Assembly: GCF_014235845.1 (NCBI RefSeq)
Contig: NZ_JACJUQ010000004.1
Span: 186,001-250,000 of the forward strand
DNA: 64,000 nucleotides
From: Pontivivens nitratireducens
GTDB lineage: Bacteria; Pseudomonadota; Alphaproteobacteria; Rhodobacterales; Rhodobacteraceae
Direction: 5' to 3'
Below, one piece after another: positions 1 to 8,838 of the stretch. The first letter of the stretch is position 1, and each line of letters opens with the position of its first letter. The translations under genes were made by a program, and so were the position numbers. The notes below the pieces were generated by a model. That model had not been told where the DNA came from, searched no databases, and saw only the letters and a program-made list of their open reading frames with translations.

Positions 1-2
1 TG

Positions 3-689
3 CGCAACATGCTGACCACGGCCACGCTGATAGCGGACCGGCTGGAAAATTCCGCCGATCCCGCCGTCCGTCGCACGGCGCCCAAACTGATCAACTCGCT
101 CAATCGTGCGGTCAGTCTGTGCGAAAGCACCCTGAGCTTTGGCAAGGCCGAGGAAGCCGCGCCCGAACGGCGCATCGTCGATTTGCACGCCCTGGTCGAC
201 GATGTGTTCGACGCGGAATTGCTGGTCCGCGACGGAGGCGGGGGAAGCCGCGTAAGCTTTGCCAACGAGGTCGCGCCGCACACGAGGATCGAGGCCGATC
301 CCGAACAGTTCTACCGCGTTCTGCTCAACCTGGTGCGCAACGCACGGCAGGCGATGGAAAACCAGCCCGAAGGCGGCAGGGTCGTCATTGCCTGCGACGC
401 ACGGTCCGGCGAACATTGCATCACGGTCAGCGATACCGGACCGGGATTGCCGACCAAGGCGATTGAGCATCTGTTCAAGCCGTTTCAGGGCGGACAGCGT
501 CGGGGGGGCAGCGGACTTGGCCTCGCAATTTCGGCGCAACTGGTGCTGGGCCATGGCGGACGGCTGGAATTGGCGGAAACAACGACGGCGGGAACCACCT
601 TCGTTATCACGCTTCCGACCCGAGATTTGCGCCTGGTCGCCCAGACCCCGATTTCGCCCTTGCAAACCCGAATGGGCGGCGATAGGTAG
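3..689 (+). CDS. Sensor histidine kinase, C-terminal part (5' truncated by window edge)
   Basis: The reading frame is open from the first bases of the window, so this is the 3' part of a longer gene. It carries the end of the dimerisation helices and a full HATPase_c domain: an N box around LVRNARQAM (about residue 110), a G1 box DTGPGLP, and a G2 box GGSGLGLAI. These are the ATP-binding motifs of two-component histidine kinases. The phosphoacceptor histidine would lie upstream of the window. The signal sensed and the partner regulator cannot be seen. Downstream is only a tRNA gene, so it is probably the last gene of its unit. Confidence 0.85.
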   Translation, partial: RNMLTTATLIADRLENSADPAVRRTAPKLINSLNRAVSLCESTLSFGKAEEAAPERRIVDLHALVDDVFDAELLVRDGGGGSRVSFANEVAPHTRIEADPEQFYRVLLNLVRNARQAMENQPEGGRVVIACDARSGEHCITVSDTGPGLPTKAIEHLFKPFQGGQRRGGSGLGLAISAQLVLGHGGRLELAETTTAGTTFVITLPTRDLRLVAQTPISPLQTRMGGDR

Positions 690-699
690 CCTCCACGAC

Positions 700-776
700 G
701 CGCCGATAGCTCAGCTGGATAGAGCACCAGACTACGAATCTGGGGGTCGGGGGTTCGAATCCTCCTCGGCGCGCCA
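700..776 (+). tRNA. tRNA-Arg (anticodon ACG)
   Basis: The sequence folds as a complete cloverleaf. The acceptor stem pairs gcgccga (700-706) with tcggcgc (766-772), followed by discriminator G and an encoded CCA at 774-776. The anticodon stem pairs ccaga (727-731) with tctgg (739-743) around the loop ctacgaa, giving anticodon ACG at 734-736, which reads CGN arginine codons after A34-to-inosine editing. The T arm contains the usual ggttcgaatcc. It follows the kinase gene by 10 bases. The DNA after it is less GC-rich than the rest of the window. Confidence 0.95.
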
Positions 777-1064
777 TTTTTCATGTGAAGTATCAAGATG
801 GCTTTGACCGTTACGTCATCAAATGACCCAACGGGGAAAATCCGGCATGGCTACAGTTCATGCAGACCGCAGCGAATGTCGGCTGTCACGAGACGGTCAA
901 AAACCTGCAACAAGGCCTTGGGTTTCGAAGGAGGCTTCTCGTCGCCTCTAATGAGGCGGTTTACGTATGGCCCAAAAACGAGGGTTTGTTGAACGATTTT
1001 GAATGCCTGTTGCATGGATATGGGGGTAATACCATTCTGAGTGACCTGACCATTTGGAATTATA
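777..1064. other. Intergenic stretch after tRNA-Arg, no supported gene
   Basis: This 288-base stretch between the tRNA and the DUF1275 gene is AT-richer than its surroundings. Short frames exist on both strands, but none has a recognisable domain, a convincing ribosome binding site, or codon use like the neighbours. I see no direct copy of the tRNA 3' end that would mark an attachment site. It probably holds the promoter of the DUF1275 gene and possibly decayed sequence. Confidence 0.4.
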
Positions 1065-1760
1065 ATGCTCATCAGAGTTGGCGATGCCCGCACCTCAAAT
1101 ATTGATCTGGTTCTGGCAGGCCTACTTTCCTCAATCGCTGGTGCGCTGAACGCTGTCGGATTTCTTATCGCCGGTTCGTTCACGGCAAACATGACGGGGA
1201 ACATCTCGGCGTTTGCTGACATCATCGCGAATGGCGCGCCCCTCATCGCGTTTTCTTTCCTAGGGCTGGTCTTGGCCTTTATCTGCGGTGCAGGCATGGT
1301 TGCCCTTGCAATTCAAGCAGGTGAACGTCGCCAACTCCGCTCAGTCTACGCTTTGGCAATTGCCGCCGAGGGCATCATTCTTCTGCTCGTCGGCACCGCC
1401 CTTGCCATGTCATCGGTCACAAAACACGAGACGTTTCTAGTTATTGTCCTTAGCTTTGTCATGGGCCTTCAAAACGCTGTGACGACGATGATTTCACGGG
1501 CACGGGTCCGCACAACCCATGTGTCGGGAATGGCGACCGACATTGGTATCGAGCTGGCGTCAATGGTCGGGGGCGAAAAATCCCGTCACGAGGCCGCGCC
1601 AAAGCTCCGGCTGCATAGTTTGACCCTCGCCTGTTTTGCCTTTGGCGGCTTCTGCGGTGCACTCTTGTTTCAGATTGTCGGGATCTGGCTTTTTATGATT
1701 GCCGCAACTCTCTTACTATTCATATCGGTGCCAGAAGCCCTCAGAGCACACCGTTCCTGA
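1065..1760 (+). CDS. YoaK/DUF1275 family membrane protein
   Basis: This 231-residue protein is almost entirely hydrophobic, with about six predicted membrane spans. It has the family pattern: an early G-x-L-N-A-V-G-F-L helix, then FTANMTGN near residue 45 and a second internal region MGLQNA ... [11 protein letters not shown] near 145-165. Proteins of this family (YoaK-like, DUF1275) are integral inner-membrane proteins with no firmly established function. The start at 1065 keeps the first helix intact, but no strong ribosome binding site is visible. Codon and base composition look AT-richer than the neighbours, and the gene stands alone beside a tRNA, which would fit acquisition by transfer (inference). 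Confidence 0.8.
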   Translation: MLIRVGDARTSNIDLVLAGLLSSIAGALNAVGFLIAGSFTANMTGNISAFADIIANGAPLIAFSFLGLVLAFICGAGMVALAIQAGERRQLRSVYALAIAAEGIILLLVGTALAMSSVTKHETFLVIVLSFVMGLQNAVTTMISRARVRTTHVSGMATDIGIELASMVGGEKSRHEAAPKLRLHSLTLACFAFGGFCGALLFQIVGIWLFMIAATLLLFISVPEALRAHRS

Positions 1761-1857
1761 GGGTCTTCCAAAAACCAACGTTTTTTGAACAGTTCGCACG
1801 AAGCACTATCCCCTGGTTGTGAGCCGCGCTCTCGGAAACAGGTGGAGGGACGCGCCC

Positions 1858-2355
1858 TCAGTCGTGGATATGAACGGGGGCCGGGTTGGCCAGCTTGCCA
1901 CGCGCGAAGTCCCAGCTGGCGTTCAGCAGCCGCAGCATCACCTCCACCTCCTCCGCATCACGCGGGGCGAAGGCCATTACCGCTGTCGCCGGGATGTGTC
2001 CCGACCTTGCCATGGGGTGCAGTTCGCCCCAGCCCTTTGCGGTCAGTTCATCGACGACCGGCAAGGGAAGCATCATGTGCGACGAGCCGTCATAGGCCGG
2101 GTGCACATGGGCGAATTCGCGGCCGATCAGGAAGGCCTCACGCGGGCCGCACGCATGAACGTGCGAAAGGACCAAAGCCTCCGCTCCGGGCACCGAGATT
2201 CCGGAGGCCCGGCGCTCGACGAAGGGCAGCTCGAATGCGCGGCGTTTGAACAACGCGTGAACCTCTGCCGGTGCGTTCTGCGAGACCTGTTCGTGCGGTG
2301 CGCAGCCCGTGGTTTGCGGGCGCGGGCCTGTGCGGAATGGCAATTCGAAACTCAT
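1858..2355 (-). CDS. Luciferase-like domain protein
   Basis: The 165-residue protein resembles the small 'luciferase domain' family (PF17648/DUF5519 type). It has a run of conserved histidine-rich segments: LVLSHVHACGPREAF, FAHVHPAYDGSSHM and a C-terminal PAPVHIHD. Despite the family name, light emission is not implied and the true activity is unknown. The ATG at 2355 is four bases beyond the stop of the dioxygenase gene and is preceded by a ggtga-like site, so the two are co-transcribed and probably translationally coupled. An upstream in-frame start would overlap the dioxygenase. The pairing with an extradiol dioxygenase suggests a shared aromatic or redox substrate (inference). Confidence 0.6.
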   Translation of the reverse strand: MSFELPFRTGPRPQTTGCAPHEQVSQNAPAEVHALFKRRAFELPFVERRASGISVPGAEALVLSHVHACGPREAFLIGREFAHVHPAYDGSSHMMLPLPVVDELTAKGWGELHPMARSGHIPATAVMAFAPRDAEEVEVMLRLLNASWDFARGKLANPAPVHIHD

Positions 2356-2359
2356 GATA

Positions 2360-3172
2360 TCACCCGAATCTGAAGGCGCTTTCAACTGCGCCCATTACAT
2401 GATCTTCCAATGTCTTGACCCCCCGATCCGCCCCTGCGGCGCCGGCCACGACATGCAGCGGGATCAGGTGTTCCTCACGCGGGTTCGCCTCACGCGCGCC
2501 GGGGGCCTGCGCCCAGTTCGCCAGCATTGCGTTGCGTTGGGCGGGATCGGGATGCGTGACCGCTTCACTCAGCCAGCGGTCGAAATCCAGACCGGCGATG
2601 GCACCCGCCGTCCCGCCATGCATCGAACGCATCATCACTGCCATATTGTGATAGGTGTTGCCCGATCCGATGATCAGGACGCCTTCGTCGCGCAGGGGGG
2701 CGAGCGCCTGACCCGCCTTCAGATGTGCCTCCGGGTCCAGATCACCACGCAGGCTGAGCTGTACGGTGGGAATACCGGCATTCGGGAAGGCCACCTTCAG
2801 CGGCACGAAGACACCGTGGTCGAATCCACGCCTGGCATCGGTGCCAGCGTCAAAGCCTGCGTCCTGTAAAAGCCTGCTTACACGGTCGGCCAACGCCGGA
2901 TCGCCGGGCGCGGGCCAGGAGATTTCATAGGTGCTGGGTGGAAAACCGGCATAGTCGAACAGCAGCGGCGGTGCCGGGTTGGACTGCACGGTAAACTCCC
3001 GCTCCTCCCAGTGGCCCGAAATCACCAGCAGCGCCTTTGGCTTCACCGGCAGACTGGCGGGAAGGGCCTTCAGAAACGCGCGGTGTCTATCCCACGTATC
3101 GGGCGGATTCCATTCCATGAAAAAGCACGGACCGCCCCCATGAGGAATGAAAAGAGTTGGCATCGGGCTCAT
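2360..3172 (-). CDS. Class III extradiol dioxygenase (DODA/YgiD type, LigB fold)
   Basis: The 270-residue protein is a LigB-superfamily, 4,5-DOPA-extradiol-dioxygenase-like enzyme that opens catechol rings with molecular oxygen and a divalent metal. Visible family motifs are IPHGGGP near the N-terminus, a SGHWEE block near residue 52, GFDHGVFVPL near 115, GSGNTYHN near 170 and PREEHLIPLHVV near 232. Together these supply the metal-binding histidines and the acid-base histidine. The length is usual for bacterial YgiD-type enzymes. It is the first gene of a two-gene unit with the luciferase-domain protein and is divergent from an HxlR regulator, which probably controls it. The physiological substrate is unknown. 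Confidence 0.85.
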   Translation of the reverse strand: MSPMPTLFIPHGGGPCFFMEWNPPDTWDRHRAFLKALPASLPVKPKALLVISGHWEEREFTVQSNPAPPLLFDYAGFPPSTYEISWPAPGDPALADRVSRLLQDAGFDAGTDARRGFDHGVFVPLKVAFPNAGIPTVQLSLRGDLDPEAHLKAGQALAPLRDEGVLIIGSGNTYHNMAVMMRSMHGGTAGAIAGLDFDRWLSEAVTHPDPAQRNAMLANWAQAPGAREANPREEHLIPLHVVAGAAGADRGVKTLEDHVMGAVESAFRFG

Positions 3173-3254
3173 ATCTGTCTGTCCTTCGCGGCTTGACGGA
3201 GATCTCCAGCGTTCGCTTGATACGGAATAGTCGATTGCAGCCTAAAATAAATCA

Positions 3255-3271
3255 GGTACTTAAAAGTAACC
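3255..3271. promoter_or_regulatory. Candidate HxlR operator in the divergent promoter region
   Basis: An inverted repeat, tactt-aa-aagta (3257-3268), with further partial matching on each side (ggt ... acc), lies 19 bases before the ATG of the HxlR regulator and about 85 bases before the divergent dioxygenase start. HxlR/DUF24 regulators usually bind short palindromes with TAC...GTA arms. A site here could regulate both directions. This is inferred from position and symmetry. Confidence 0.5.
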
Positions 3272-3289
3272 ACCTCAAGGAAGCACCCC

Positions 3290-3640
3290 ATGGCCAAGAC
3301 ACCGCCGCAATGCCCGATGGATTCGCTACTGCGCCTGCTGATGGGGCCATGGACCACCTATATCATCTGGGTTCTGAGCGATCAGGGCCCGCAAAGGTTC
3401 GGGGCGCTGAAACGCGCCGTGCCGGGAATATCCACCCGGATGCTGACCGAACGTCTGCGAATGCTTCAGGGTGCAGGGGTCGTCTGGCGCGTTCAGGAGG
3501 AGACGATCCCCCCGGCGGTGACCTATGGCCTGACCTCTCGCGGACGTGAATTGCGGAGCATTCTGGACGCCTTGGGCGATATCGCGGAACGATGGAGGGA
3601 TGAGGGTGTGTTTGCCGGCGAGGTTTCAGGAACCACCTGA
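3290..3640 (+). CDS. HxlR-family winged-helix transcriptional regulator
   Basis: The 116-residue protein has the HxlR (DUF24) layout: a cysteine near the N-terminus (PPQCPMDSLLRLL), then GPWTTYIIWVL, a helix-turn-helix RFGALKRAVPGISTRML, and the wing segment around VTYGLTSRGREL. In this family the N-terminal cysteine can sense electrophiles or oxidants. The gene is divergent from the dioxygenase/luciferase-domain pair and has a palindrome in the shared intergenic region, so local control is likely. The start ATG is preceded by caagga. The effector is unknown. Confidence 0.85.
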   Translation: MAKTPPQCPMDSLLRLLMGPWTTYIIWVLSDQGPQRFGALKRAVPGISTRMLTERLRMLQGAGVVWRVQEETIPPAVTYGLTSRGRELRSILDALGDIAERWRDEGVFAGEVSGTT

Positions 3641-3833
3641 GTTGCCAATCAGCGCGGGCTTTTCTGCGTTGAAAGCCTGAAAAAGCCACACCGAGACCAG
3701 TTCGGACAGCCTTGCAGACGCCTCGAAATTACTGCGCAGAACGGCGCGATTCGGCTACTTGACCCTACAGATGGCCCGCACTACCTCTTGCCGGGATTTA
3801 AACCGACCGGACGGTACAGTTGTGAAGCGGATT

Positions 3834-4412
3834 ATGCAGGCAAAGGTATCGGGGGACGTAAAAGCATCCGGTCAGACTGGGGTATCCGGCAACGCATCTG
3901 CCAGAATACTCGAAGCGGCCCGCGCGATCGCCACCCGTGAAGGGGTTGGAAAAATAACGATCCAGGCGGTCGCAAGGGAGGCGCGTCTCAGCAAGGGTGG
4001 AGTGCTCTACAACTTTCCCACGAAGCAGGCTCTGCTTTGCGGGCTGATGGATCAGATGCTGTCCGAGCATCGGAAGATAATGACGAGGTTGCCGGAACAG
4101 CATCCGGTACGAACTTTACGGGGTCATCTCGAAACGGTTTTGCAATCGCAGGACACTTGCGACGACCTGTCGATGGCGATACTTGCCGCCGCCGCATCCG
4201 ATCCGCGACTGCTCGATCCACTGCGGGCTGATCTGACTGGCGACCTTGAACGTATACTGACTGACACGCGAGACGCCGAGGCTGCGATGATTGTCGTTCT
4301 GGCGATACAGGGGCTGCGTTTTCAAAGGCTTCTGGACCTTCCGGATGGCGGTGCGGACGTCAAAAAGCGCGTCATCGCGAGATTAAGGACTATGATTGAT
4401 GAACTCGAATAA
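3834..4412 (+). CDS. TetR-family transcriptional regulator of the downstream RND pump
   Basis: An N-terminal TetR helix-turn-helix is clear: ARILEAARAIATREG followed by ITIQAVAREARLSKGGVLYNFPTKQALL, the typical recognition-helix pattern ending in the Y/F-x-F-x-x-K box. The rest is a helical ligand-binding domain. I chose the ATG at 3834 (192 residues), which leaves about 20 residues before the HTH. Starts at 3771 or the TTG at 3759 are also open and cannot be excluded. Its 3' end overlaps the adaptor gene by 14 bases, so regulator, adaptor and pump form one operon. Autoregulation and control of the pump by an unknown ligand are likely. Confidence 0.8.
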   Translation: MQAKVSGDVKASGQTGVSGNASARILEAARAIATREGVGKITIQAVAREARLSKGGVLYNFPTKQALLCGLMDQMLSEHRKIMTRLPEQHPVRTLRGHLETVLQSQDTCDDLSMAILAAAASDPRLLDPLRADLTGDLERILTDTRDAEAAMIVVLAIQGLRFQRLLDLPDGGADVKKRVIARLRTMIDELE

Positions 4413-5547
4413 AACGAACCGCAGCTGGAAACGGATCGCTTCTGTCATTGCGATCGTGGCTGCGGCGACCCTGGCTGTGCCGTTCCTTCCCTGGTCGCTG
4501 ACGGATTTGTGGGCTCAGACAACAGCAGACGCCGAGGATGCACCGGTCGAGGCAACCAGCGCACCCCAGGCCGATCGCCCGGTCACGGTCGAGGTGACCC
4601 GCGTGCTCAGCCGTATCATCAATCAATCCCGCACCGTTGCCGGCCGCGTCGAACCCGCGCGCACGGTGGACATCGCGTTTCAGGTGCCGGGGCAGATCAT
4701 CTCGCTCGACGTGGAGCCGGGCGATAGAATTCCCGAAGGCGGCGTGATTGCGTCGCTCGATCAGGCTGATTTCAACCTTGCCGTCGATCGAGCCCAGGCC
4801 TCGTTTGAACTCGCGAACTCCGAGCTTCAGCGGGCGGAGAGTCTGGCCGAGCGGGGGGTCGCGGCCGATTCCCGGCTCGATACGGCGCGCGCGCAGTTCG
4901 CCCAGTCGGACGTCGCGCTGCGTGAGGCGCAGCGGCGTTTGTCCCAGACGCAAATCGTTTCGCCCTTTGATGCCATCGTGGCGCGTACCTTCGTCGAGGA
5001 ATACGTCAACGTCACCTCCGCCGCGCCTGTCGCCCGCCTGCAGGATGTCAGCGAGATGCGGATCATGATTTCGTTGCCGGAGGAGCTTGCCGCCATCGCG
5101 CGTTCCGCGCCCGATGCCTTCAACATCGTGGCCCGTTTCCCCGCCGTGCCGGGATACACCGCGACGCTGGCACTTCGCTCATTCTCGACCGATGCCGATC
5201 CGACGGCGCAAACCTATGATCTGGAGTTCGCAATCACAGGCGATATCGATCCGCGCCTCTTGCCCGGCATGACAGCCGAAGTGCGCATCGTGATCGCGGC
5301 GGGCAACAATCAGATGGAATCCGTCATCGTTCCCGTTTCGGCGATCGACACGACCAGCCGAACCGATCCGTCCGTTTGGATATATGACCCAGCCACCGAT
5401 CAGGTGCAGCGCAGGACGGTGCAGCTGGGGCTGCCGGTCGATGACGAGATTATTGTCATTGAGGGCCTGGAGGGCGACGAGGTCGTCGTTTCCGGCGGTT
5501 GGTGGCGGCTCAGAGACAACCAGACAGTAGCGGTTTCGGGTTTCTGA
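4399..5547 (+). CDS. RND efflux pump periplasmic adaptor (HlyD/MFP family)
   Basis: The 382-residue protein is a membrane fusion protein that links an inner-membrane RND pump to an outer-membrane channel. It has one N-terminal membrane segment (residues about 13-33, ending before WAQ), then the biotinyl-lipoyl-like half around AGRVEPARTVDIAFQVPGQI and GDRIPEGGVIASLD, a helical hairpin (about 115-175), the returning half IVSPFDAIVAR, and a beta-barrel plus membrane-proximal domain. The ATG at 4399 follows an in-frame TTG and lies inside the 3' end of tetR. The RND permease starts 30 bases downstream. The outer-membrane partner is not in the window. Confidence 0.9.
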   Translation: MNSNKTNRSWKRIASVIAIVAAATLAVPFLPWSLTDLWAQTTADAEDAPVEATSAPQADRPVTVEVTRVLSRIINQSRTVAGRVEPARTVDIAFQVPGQIISLDVEPGDRIPEGGVIASLDQADFNLAVDRAQASFELANSELQRAESLAERGVAADSRLDTARAQFAQSDVALREAQRRLSQTQIVSPFDAIVARTFVEEYVNVTSAAPVARLQDVSEMRIMISLPEELAAIARSAPDAFNIVARFPAVPGYTATLALRSFSTDADPTAQTYDLEFAITGDIDPRLLPGMTAEVRIVIAAGNNQMESVIVPVSAIDTTSRTDPSVWIYDPATDQVQRRTVQLGLPVDDEIIVIEGLEGDEVVVSGGWWRLRDNQTVAVSGF

Positions 5548-5577
5548 TCCCGTATTCAAGCAGAACCGGATAGATTC

Positions 5578-8500
5578 ATGGCATTCAGCATCTCACGCGC
5601 GAGCATCAAACGTCCTGTGGCGGTTTGGCTCGCCATCATCTTCTGTCTCGTTGGCGGTTATTGGGGGCTGACCACGGTGGGTCGTCTCGAAGACCCCAGC
5701 TTCACCCTCAAGACGGCGCTTGTCTTCGTGCCCTATCCCGGCGCCACAGCCGAGGAAGTTGAAGAGGAAGTTGCCGACGTCGTGGAAAACGCGCTGCAAC
5801 AGATGAAGCAGCTCGACCGGGTGGAATCGAAGTCCATGCCCGGCATGGCGCAGATCACCGTCGAGATCGAGATGACCTATGGCCCGGATGAAATTCCGCA
5901 GGTCTGGGACGAGATGCGACGCCGCATCAGCGACGTCGAGGCGCAACTTCCCACAGGCGCGCAGCCGCCGATCATCAATGATGATTTCGGCGACGTTTAT
6001 GGCATGTTCTATGCGGTCACGACTGAAGGGTTGAGCCCGACGGAACAGCGCGATCTGGCGACCCGCCTGCGCCTGGGCCTGATCACCGTCGATGGCGTCG
6101 CGAAGATCGAGGTTCAGGGTCTGGCCGAAGAGGTCATCAATATCTCGATACCCTCTTCGCGGCTAACGGAACTTGGCCTGCCGCCAAACCAGATCCTGGG
6201 CCTTCTGGCGGATGAAAATCAGGTCCTGAACAACGGTGCGATTACAGAAGGCCCCGCCCGGATCAGCCTGTCGGTTCCACCCGGCTATGTCAGCCCGCAA
6301 GGCATCGAGGAACTGCGCCTCGGCGTTGCGGGACAGGTCGGTCAGGTAGCGGTCTATGATATTGCCCACGTAACCCGTGATGAGGCTGATCAGCCCAGCC
6401 AGATCATTCGGCAAAACGGAAACGCGGCCTTCACCTTGGGCGTGTCGGCGCTGACGGACCGAAACGTGGTGGAGGTCGGCAATGAGGTCGCCGACCGTTT
6501 GGAAAGCCTCAAGGCTACGCTGCCCGAGGGGGTCGAGATCGTTCCGATCTACGAACAACACGTCGTTGTGGACGAGGCCGTTTCGAGCTTCCTCGTCGGT
6601 CTCGGCCAATCCGTCGGTATCGTCATTGCCGCGCTGATGCTGACCATGGGATGGCGACCGGGCCTCGTGGTGGGCGCGACCCTGGGACTCACCGTTTTCT
6701 CTACACTCTTCTTCATGTCCGTATTCGGAATCGCCATGGAACGGATCAGCCTTGGCGCCTTGATCATCGCTATGGGGATGCTCGTCGATAACGCCATCGT
6801 CATAACCGAAGGTATGGTCATCGGAATGGCGCGCGGAAAGCGGGCGGAGGACGCCGCGGCCGAGACGGAAACCGCCACGTCGATCCCGCTGCTGGGTGCG
6901 ACGGTCATCGGGATCATGGCGTTTTCCGGGATCGGCCTGTCACCTGATGCGACGGGTGAGTTCCTGTTCTCGCTCTTCGCAGTCATCGGGATCTCCCTGC
7001 TGATGAGCTGGGCGCTCGCCGTTACGGTCACGCCCTATCTGGGAAAGCTGCTGCTTCGCGCGCCCAAGGAAGTCTCTGACGATCCGTACAAGGGTGCGTT
7101 CTACGGCATTTACCGCCGTTTCCTCTGGATGGCCCTGCGCGCCCGCGTGCTGGTTGTTCTGGTGATCGTGGGAATTACCGTCTGGTCGGTCATGGCCTTC
7201 GGGCAGGTCAAGCAGGCGTTCTTTCCCGCCTCCAACACGCCGATCTTCTACGTTGAGGTCCAGATGCCCCAGGGGACAGACATCAATGTCACCGATGATG
7301 AGATGGAGCGGCTGGAGCAGATTCTTCTGGCGGAGGAAGACGTCACGGGCGTGACAACTCTCGTGGGGCGCGGTGCCAGCCGCTTCATGCTGACCTACAA
7401 TCCGGAGCAGGCGGATTCCAGCTACGGACAGCTTATCGTTCGGGTGGCGGATGCCGAGGCGATTCCGGCAATCGCGAACCGGCTGAACCAGGATCTGCCC
7501 GCCGAATTTCCCCACGCCCTGATCCGCGTCGAACAGATCGTGTTCGGGCCCCCTGCCGGTGCGGACGTGGCGGTGCGGTTTTCCGGTCCCGATTCCGTCA
7601 TTCTGCGTCAGCTTGCCGATGATGCGATGCGGATTTTCGAGGATGCCGGCACACTCACCAATCCGCGCAGCAATTGGCGGCAGCGAGAAATTCTGGTTGA
7701 ACCCGTCGTCGATGAATCGCGTATGCGCCTGGCCGGTGCAACCCGCGGCGCGATCGCGGACACCGTTCAATACGGCACGTCCGGTTTGCGCGTCGGTCAG
7801 CTGCGCGAGGATGACGAGGTGATCCCGATCCATCTTCGCCTGCCTGAGAGTGAGCGTGACGGGGTCCACCGACTTCGCGATCTGTCGGTGTGGTCCGATG
7901 GGGCTGGATCCTACGTTCCGATCACCAATCTGGTGGAGGGTTTCGAAACACGCACTGCCGAGGCACTCGTTCACCGCCGTGACCGGGAACGGACCATCAC
8001 GGTCCTCGCCGGTGCACGCGGCGATCTGACTGCGGATGAAGCCTTCCGAAGTGTTCGGGCCGATATTGAGGCCATGGCCCTTCCCGAGGGGTATACGATG
8101 GAGTGGGGCGGCGAATTCGAAAGCGCCCAGATGGCGCAGGAGAGCCTAGGAAAGCAGCTTCCGCTGGGCTTCCTTGTCATGCTGACGATTTCGATCCTGA
8201 TGTTCAACAAGATCCGCCAACCGCTGATCCTGTGGCTTGTCGTGCCGATGTCCGTGACGGGCATGGTTCTGGGTCTGCTGTTGACGGGATTGCCCTTCAC
8301 CTTCACCGCTCTGCTCGGCTTCCTGTCGCTTTCGGGCATGCTGATGAAGAACGCCATTGTTCTGGTCGAGGAAATCGACTTGCAGCGCGAGGAAGGTAGC
8401 CCGGATTACAAGGCCGTGGTGGATGGATCGGTCAGTCGTCTGCGCCCCGTGGTGCTGGCGGCGGGTACGACGATCTTCGGGATGATCCCGTTGTTGCCGG

Positions 8501-8628
8501 ACGCCTTCTTCGCGTCGATGGCGGTGACGATCATGGGCGGTCTCGCCTTCGCGTCGGTCCTGACGCTGGTGGCCGTGCCGGTGCTTTACGCGCTGTTCTT
8601 CCGCATTCGTCCGCCTGCGCCGAGCTGA
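5578..8628 (+). CDS. RND-family multidrug/solute efflux permease (HAE1-like)
   Basis: The 1016-residue inner-membrane, proton-driven exporter has the family length and two-fold layout of 12 membrane helices with two large periplasmic loops. The N-terminal FSISRASIKRPVAVWLAII resembles AcrB-type starts. The proton-relay region in helix 4 reads GMLVDNAIVITEG, so the first of the two AcrB-type aspartates is present and the second is Asn, a common family variant. The lysine in the second half is kept in SGMLMKNAIVLVEE. It is last in the tetR-adaptor-pump operon and is followed by a strong terminator. The substrates cannot be predicted. Confidence 0.93.
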   Translation: MAFSISRASIKRPVAVWLAIIFCLVGGYWGLTTVGRLEDPSFTLKTALVFVPYPGATAEEVEEEVADVVENALQQMKQLDRVESKSMPGMAQITVEIEMTYGPDEIPQVWDEMRRRISDVEAQLPTGAQPPIINDDFGDVYGMFYAVTTEGLSPTEQRDLATRLRLGLITVDGVAKIEVQGLAEEVINISIPSSRLTELGLPPNQILGLLADENQVLNNGAITEGPARISLSVPPGYVSPQGIEELRLGVAGQVGQVAVYDIAHVTRDEADQPSQIIRQNGNAAFTLGVSALTDRNVVEVGNEVADRLESLKATLPEGVEIVPIYEQHVVVDEAVSSFLVGLGQSVGIVIAALMLTMGWRPGLVVGATLGLTVFSTLFFMSVFGIAMERISLGALIIAMGMLVDNAIVITEGMVIGMARGKRAEDAAAETETATSIPLLGATVIGIMAFSGIGLSPDATGEFLFSLFAVIGISLLMSWALAVTVTPYLGKLLLRAPKEVSDDPYKGAFYGIYRRFLWMALRARVLVVLVIVGITVWSVMAFGQVKQAFFPASNTPIFYVEVQMPQGTDINVTDDEMERLEQILLAEEDVTGVTTLVGRGASRFMLTYNPEQADSSYGQLIVRVADAEAIPAIANRLNQDLPAEFPHALIRVEQIVFGPPAGADVAVRFSGPDSVILRQLADDAMRIFEDAGTLTNPRSNWRQREILVEPVVDESRMRLAGATRGAIADTVQYGTSGLRVGQLREDDEVIPIHLRLPESERDGVHRLRDLSVWSDGAGSYVPITNLVEGFETRTAEALVHRRDRERTITVLAGARGDLTADEAFRSVRADIEAMALPEGYTMEWGGEFESAQMAQESLGKQLPLGFLVMLTISILMFNKIRQPLILWLVVPMSVTGMVLGLLLTGLPFTFTALLGFLSLSGMLMKNAIVLVEEIDLQREEGSPDYKAVVDGSVSRLRPVVLAAGTTIFGMIPLLPDAFFASMAVTIMGGLAFASVLTLVAVPVLYALFFRIRPPAPS

Positions 8629-8646
8629 TCCGGACCCGATCACATA

Positions 8647-8683
8647 TCCGCAGCGGAGGGGGGCCCTTCCGCTGCGGGTTTTG
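8647..8683 (+). terminator. Rho-independent terminator of the RND operon
   Basis: A ten-base-pair perfect stem pairs ccgcagcgga (8648-8657) with tccgctgcgg (8668-8677) around a G/C-rich loop and is followed by gtttt. It lies about 20 bases after the pump stop codon. Confidence 0.85.
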
Positions 8684-8838
8684 AATACGCGAGATCATCC
8701 GCTGCACACCTGCGTTAGAAGCATCCCACCGGTTCCTGCCTTTGCGCCGCATCATGCGACACCCCGTCAGGATCATGGCGATGGCGCTCACACGACAAAT
8801 CGCTAGTCTCTCGACAGCCGCAAGCGGAGACCGCACCC

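Noticed and set aside
851-1297. A 148-codon minus-strand frame overlapping the start of the DUF1275 gene
   Set aside because: It runs through the conserved N-terminus of the DUF1275 protein on the other strand and has no recognised motif. I treated it as a shadow, though its 3' part lies in otherwise non-coding sequence.
1765-1800. A/T-only hairpin (caaaaac ... gttttttg) after the DUF1275 gene as a terminator
   Set aside because: The stem is made only of A-T pairs with a bulge, so it would be too weak to act as an intrinsic terminator.
6775-6815. Loss of one of the two helix-4 aspartates in the RND pump (VDN instead of VDD)
   Set aside because: This Asp-Asn form is common in HAE1-like RND pumps and does not indicate an inactive protein.
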